A stretch of DNA of 64,000 nt from Nymphaea colorata (Eukaryota; Streptophyta; Magnoliopsida; Nymphaeales; Nymphaeaceae), in contig NC_045150.1 of the NCBI RefSeq assembly GCF_008831285.2, positions 1,874,001 to 1,938,000 on the forward strand, in the 5' to 3' direction. Each line of letters begins with the position of its first letter. The stretch's first letter is position 1. Made by a program: the position numbers and the translations under genes. Below, piece after piece: positions 59,150 to 64,000 of the stretch. A model generated the notes under the pieces. It had not been told where the DNA came from. It saw only the letters and a list, made by a program, of their open reading frames with translations, and searched no databases.

Positions 59150-60911
59150 CCCCAATGCGGGTCACTCCAAAGCGTGTCAGTGCCGCAGCTCATGTTGTAA
59201 AGAAGCCTAGAGAAACCCCTTCAATTTCTATGCGTTTCCTGAAAGCGGGCCTAAGATTTGGCAAATGGAAAAAGTTCTACTGGGATAATTTGCAAACACA
59301 GTTTATGAACCGGAAAATATTAAATTGTACTCAAGAAGACCACTAGATAGCCCTCGACAATCCATATCTTGTTGTTTGGCTCTTTCACGGTTTCGTCTTC
59401 TTTTTTTAAGTGTGATTGTAGAGATAAAAGGCTAAAGAAGAGAGTATATGAAAGATATGATGTTGTTGGAAAGTAAACTTAAGAAGTGCAACTTATGAGT
59501 ATTTTATAAAATTGTTTTTTAATAATGATAAACAGTATTTTACGCATATTTTAATAAAATAGCTTGTTTGTTCGGTGCATAACATCGGACCCTGTGTTCG
59601 ACTGTTTTAGGAATACTGCTCTTTCGAAGAAGTTTTTTTGTTTTCATTTTTCTCTTTGTACGGAGGATCTTCTTTTAGCATTTTTAACTTGGTGCATGTT
59701 TAACATTTTTCATTTGCCAATAAGTTGTCAAATACTAGGAAGGGTTCATTTCATGCCATGGTTATAAGAAAGGCTAGAGCAAAAGGCGGGCCTCCTTACT
59801 GCTCGTTGCAGCGCTACGTCGGTAGGGGCCTTCACGAACTAGGCTCGACAAAACTTGTGTTTGGCTCCAGCCGAATTTGAGTTCTTTAGCTCGAGTTCTA
59901 AAAACTCGTACTCAAGGATCGGCTCGATTCAAAACAAGCATTTCATTAAAAAATTTGGATGTGTTCGGATTCACGGTAAAAAAGGAGTTTTGGAGACAAA
60001 AAAAAAACTGTTTTTCTTCCAAAACTTATTTTCCAGCCTGTTTGTGTGGCACTAAAACGAAGTTCCCAGAAAATCATTTTTACAAAACCAGAAACCTGAA
60101 AAACCATTTTCTCAATATGTTTTCAAAAATAACCATTTTTTGCCTCCCTACCCAAACATACAAACAATGGTTTACAAAATTCATTAAGAAAATCATTTTT
60201 ACAAAACTAGGTTTTCTGAAAAACCATTTTCTCAATGTGTCGTCCAAACGCTACTTTTGTTTTTCTAAAGAAAGCAGGCTTGGAAGTTTGAACATTAAAC
60301 CTCCCACTTTCTAGTCAAAAGCAAATTCATTTGAACCATCTGCCATTTGTGATAACATTATGAGATATATACATATATTAAACAAATTTATCAAGCAAGT
60401 TCTAGACGAGTTCGAGTTAGCTCGACTAGTTAAACAGCTAAACAGCCCTACTTGTCGATAGGGGGCTTTCACACCCTCCCTTGGAGGCCATAACATATAA
60501 TTTGCAGTTATTTGGTCAATATATGAAAATTTATATGGATTTATGTAAGTTTCTCTATAACGAAAGCAAGGAACCCATCTTAATGTTTATCAAAAATGTT
60601 ATAAAAAATTTTCCTTTCCATCTTAACGAAAGCAAGGAATCAGTATCAATAGCAAATCTATCGATCTTGTCAAATTATATGTTGGTAGCGGCTGAATCTG
60701 AGAGTCAAATCATGGATAAACAATTGAGTAGACGACTTCAACCCATTCAAATTTACCAAACAAGTGATCAATGGAAACAAATAGGAATATAAGCATTACC
60801 GTTATAGAAAAATGCCAAAACAAAAAACAACACGAATCAAAATTTCAAAAATACAAGAAATTAACAGAAAAGGCACGAGATTAAAGTTAGGTCAGCCGGG
60901 AGACAAGGCAC
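59150..60911. other. Intergenic; no gene seen
   Basis: AT-rich, with a 56-bp direct repeat (60068-60123 and 60187-60242, starting AGAAAATCATTTTTACAAAA) in a segment that resembles a small non-autonomous element. Open frames up to 145 codons (59877-60314) are rich in Lys/Phe from this repeat. A 103-codon frame (60481-60792) contains NESKE twice but has no recognised family. Confidence 0.5.
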
Positions 60912-61045
60912 GAGCGTTGGAGGGCAGAGGGGAAGATGGGCCTTAAATGGGAAGGACGGCAGATGGGAGCGTTGTAGGGCAGAGGGGAAGATGGGCTTTA
61001 AATGGGAAGGAGGGCAGGTGGGAGCGTTGGAGGGCAGAGCGGAGC
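60912..61045. repeat. 55-bp GC-richer tandem repeat, about 2.4 copies
   Basis: Units start at 60912, 60967 and 61022 (GAGCGTTG.AGGGCAGAG). The stretch 60890-61210 is much richer in G than its surroundings, giving open frames on both strands (for example 60947-61252) that are composition artefacts. Confidence 0.88.
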
Positions 61046-62379
61046 CTGGACCGTGAGAGCGGCGATGGTGAGAAGGCTAGAATGCGAGGGAGAAAGGGTT
61101 GTCGTCGAGTGTTGCCGTCGATTGGAGAGGAGACGAGTGAAAGAAATGAGGGAAGGAAAAGATGGAGGGGGCGAAATTTCACCCGCTCGAAAGTCCAAGC
61201 TGTGAGCTTGGACTCAAAAAAGAAAAAACTGGTGAACTTTTACGACGTTTGATACGTCGTGGGACGAGAGGGTGAAATTTCATCCGCCTGTACACATTTC
61301 ACCCGTTTCCCCTTTTTTATTGGGGCAATCAAATGGGCCCTAAATGTTGGACTGCGACCATTTTGTTGGGTAGCAATGATAACTCAGAAGGCCATATAAC
61401 ACTTTAATGAAGGAGTGGGCAGTTGAGGACATTGAATTGAATTAGGAACTACAATGCCTGTGCCTCTGACCTGGCGGCCAAGAGACCATTATCCCCTTTC
61501 CTAAGGTTCACTTCTCGCCCGCTTCTGCTTCGCTGCTCAGTTCAAAGCCACTTTCTCCAGCCTGATACAGATATTTTCCAAAAAGAACTTGCTCTCTGAT
61601 CTCCATTGCGTGTGATGCAAGTGACTTCAAAATGCTGCTTAGTCCCCAACATGATAAATCACCTTATATCTTTTTTTGGATTGTGGGTGAGCTGAAGTCC
61701 CCGCACTACAGACGGGACGGAACTTGGTAGGCATATAGACTTTGTTTCGAGCTATCGTGATGAGGGTTAGAGTTATGAATTTTTCATTGGGAGCAAAATA
61801 TAAGTTTTCAAACATTTTATATAGGTTAGATGAAATTTTTTATAAATTTTTCTTTTATGAAAATTTTGAGAGAGGGCCATTGTCCTTATCAGCCCCCATT
61901 TGGCTTTGCTCATGCTCAGGGTATCAAATTTTCTTATTACAAAAAAAAAATAGCATTGATATATAAATTGAAATATAGCAGGGTGTTACTCCTAAGTATT
62001 GAAAGTAGGTCTGCTACCATTGGGGGATTGCAAGAAGGATAGAGGTTCCAGGTGAACAAAAGAGTCATGAATTGATTGGATTCAAGTCAGATATATCGTT
62101 GACCATATCCAAATTTATATCATATCCACATACAACTTCCAAATTCACAATTTAAATCTGCTTTAGATATTACTTTACCTAACCAGCTGCATTATGGTAT
62201 GTTATGATATGATAATTGATAAGTAGGAAATTATAATTGGTAATAGTAATGTTTACTATCCATTATTCATAGTCAGAATCTCGATCCAATTAAACATTGT
62301 TTCTTAAACCCGAACCTGATTCAGTTTATTAAATGAATGTTAATTGATTTTTCCTATCCAACTTATTCAAAGCAACTGA
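61046..62379. other. Intergenic; no gene seen
   Basis: Nothing recognisable as coding. Short frames at 61742-62042 have no family resemblance. Confidence 0.5.
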
Positions 62380-63640
62380 TATTGAATTCAATCGGTTCGG
62401 GCTATCGTGTTTTGATAGATACATGGAGTAGGACCTATTTAATTGATCGTGTTAGGGGTGTGGATTACGGGAGAGTGAGGAATGTGCTCACCATTTCCAT
62501 TACGGACAAGATTATCTAGAGGAACGGTCAGGGGAATGAAGAGACGTAATGGCTAGGGCGGGCTTTGGAGATTTTTGAGATCTATTTATCTTTCCATCGG
62601 GGAGGATGCTATAGTGTGGAGGGGATGGTCGCCAGGATTGTTGTAAAGCTGAGGATATTTTGGAACACTGCAAGGTGACTAGCTAGTGGTTGATGGTCTA
62701 CCTATCTTGCAAGTGAAGGCAGGCTACCCACCCTAGCTAGACTCAAAAATGTGGTTTTTCTATTGCTAACCAGTGTTTTTTTTTGTAGGGTTGATGAAGA
62801 GACTAATGACCATTTGCTCATCTACTGCAGCAGGACTAAAGAAGTGTGGGAGTGGATTGCTTCTAAATTTAATATTTTGCATCCCAACTAGAGGGATTGT
62901 GTTTGAACTCAAACGTTGAATGCATCACTAACGTTCGAGGGAAGTGAAGGCGCTAATGCTGGAAAATAGCCTTCTTGGCGGTGTGCTGGAGGCTTTGGTG
63001 GCATCGTAACAAAGTTGTGCATGAGGATGGTCGTCTAGAGCAAGGTTATTTGAAGACGGACATATAGAGGCACTATGTTGATCCTTTTTGAAGTATAAAG
63101 TGGCCAAAACATGTTGAGAGAAAACTACAGATTTGGATCCACACGAGGTTATACTCTGATGATTGTATCACAAAGACTTTGCTCCGATGGCTCCCATGAC
63201 ATGTCTATTTTGTTTATCTCTACAGTTGAAGTGTTGAGGAGCGAAATGGAGGTGAGAAAGAGTCTGTTCATGTATCACAAAGACTATGGTGGACAGGTTA
63301 TTATTACCTTCACTGTGTAGACTTTAGTTTGTAGGTTGCATCTGCAACTTGAAGGTGGAAGGACCTGGGACATTTGCAGCAATTTTCTAGCTCGATGGGC
63401 GAGCAAAGTGAAGGTGGAGCAAAGAGCATGCGTTCATCAAAGCGCATCTAATGGATATGGGTGATTATTTTGTGCGAACTAACAGCTCTCTATAGAAGGT
63501 TTATATCTCTTTTTATTTTGTTGAATGGTTGAGTCAACCCTTTGGTTCTTTTGCTTTTATGAACATTATCATGTAATGTTCCTGCTAACTCCTCTATTGT
63601 CATTTTTGTTAATAATAGAGGTAGGGGGCCTAACCCCCAG
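62380..63640 (+). pseudogene. 3' end of an L1-type LINE (reverse-transcriptase zinc-binding region and tail)
   Basis: Around 62560-63050 the translation across frames reads LWRFLRSIYLSIGEDAIVWR, then VDEETNDHLLIYCSRTKEVW and EWIASKF, then AFLAVCWRLWWHRNKVVHE. This is the zf-RVT domain (C-x2-C ... ET..HLL..C......W) and the following W.LW..RN motif at the C-terminus of plant L1 reverse transcriptases. Frames are broken. The sequence near 63600-63640 (TTAATAATAGAGGTAGGGGG, then CCTAACCCCC) resembles the 3' ends of some plant LINEs. The endonuclease and reverse-transcriptase core are absent, as expected for a 5'-truncated copy. Confidence 0.75.
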
Positions 63641-64000
63641 CAATAACCCCCAGCAAACTGTTACTGCAAAACCAATCTATTCACATCCATATCTCAAGCT
63701 TCAGGTTGCATGTTCATGGACTGAAAGAACCAAAATGTCCTTGTCTAAGGACCCGACAAAGTGGAAAGGGGAAAATTTCCTTTTTAAAGTGAGTGAAGTG
63801 CTCCTTCCCTTTTCAAGAATTCTAAATACTTCAAGCACGAACCCGTGTGCGCTGCCAAATATGTGGGTGGGTGTTCGGGATCCTCTCATGTGAAATCTCT
63901 GTGAGAAAAATCTAGATAGTACACCCACATAAGTTGGGAGTAAATTGTTAATCCATGCCAAAAGAGAAAAGTAAGGTGGCACAATAAAATAATACAAAAT
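63641..64000. other. Flank to window end; no gene seen
   Basis: Overlapping frames on both strands (63525-63893 +, 63701-63997 -) have no recognised family. Confidence 0.4.

Overview
The window is nuclear DNA from a flowering plant. It is AT-rich, its genes carry GT-AG introns, and it holds Copia, Gypsy, LINE, hAT and Mutator-type transposon remains of the kinds found in angiosperms. I could not place the lineage more precisely. Only two genes look intact: a plastid acyl-ACP (stearoyl-ACP) desaturase on the + strand (17270-21073, three exons, 395 residues) and a TIC32-like short-chain dehydrogenase/reductase on the - strand (53500-58964, eight exons, 324 residues). Every exon junction of both was followed by eye and the reading frame stays open throughout.

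Layout. 1-3390: a decayed Copia gag-pol on the - strand running off the left edge, with its LTR starting at 3486. 6648-12711: an old Copia element on the + strand, with LTRs at both ends and a matching 5-bp target duplication (CTTGT). Most of its reverse transcriptase is gone, and about 2.8 kb of foreign repeat lies inside it. 12717-17200: intergenic DNA with a Copia tail, a CACTA-like end, a strong hairpin and tandem repeats. 17270-21073: the desaturase. 21590-22450: a Copia fragment on the - strand. 25330-27620: a broken FAR1/Mutator-type transposase. 27761-32626: a young Copia element on the - strand with about 3% LTR divergence, target duplication GTTAT, and most of gag deleted. 32630-40980: repeat-rich DNA with duplicated blocks, a 180-bp tandem repeat, an Ulp1-type protease remnant and a plant-mobile-domain remnant. 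40985-49500: Gypsy material in the unusual order RNase H-integrase, long LTR-like region, primer-binding-like site, extra ORF. 50848-52600: a hAT transposase pseudogene. 53500-58964: the SDR gene. 62380-63640: the 3' end of an L1-type LINE.

The two intact genes lie more than 30 kb apart on opposite strands and share no visible pathway beyond a probable plastid location. The desaturase keeps all six di-iron ligands but differs from the castor enzyme at several acyl-cavity positions known to set chain-length specificity. I regard this as the most biologically interesting lead. I found no convincing undescribed multi-gene system. The remaining interest is in mobile-element structure and tandem repeats.
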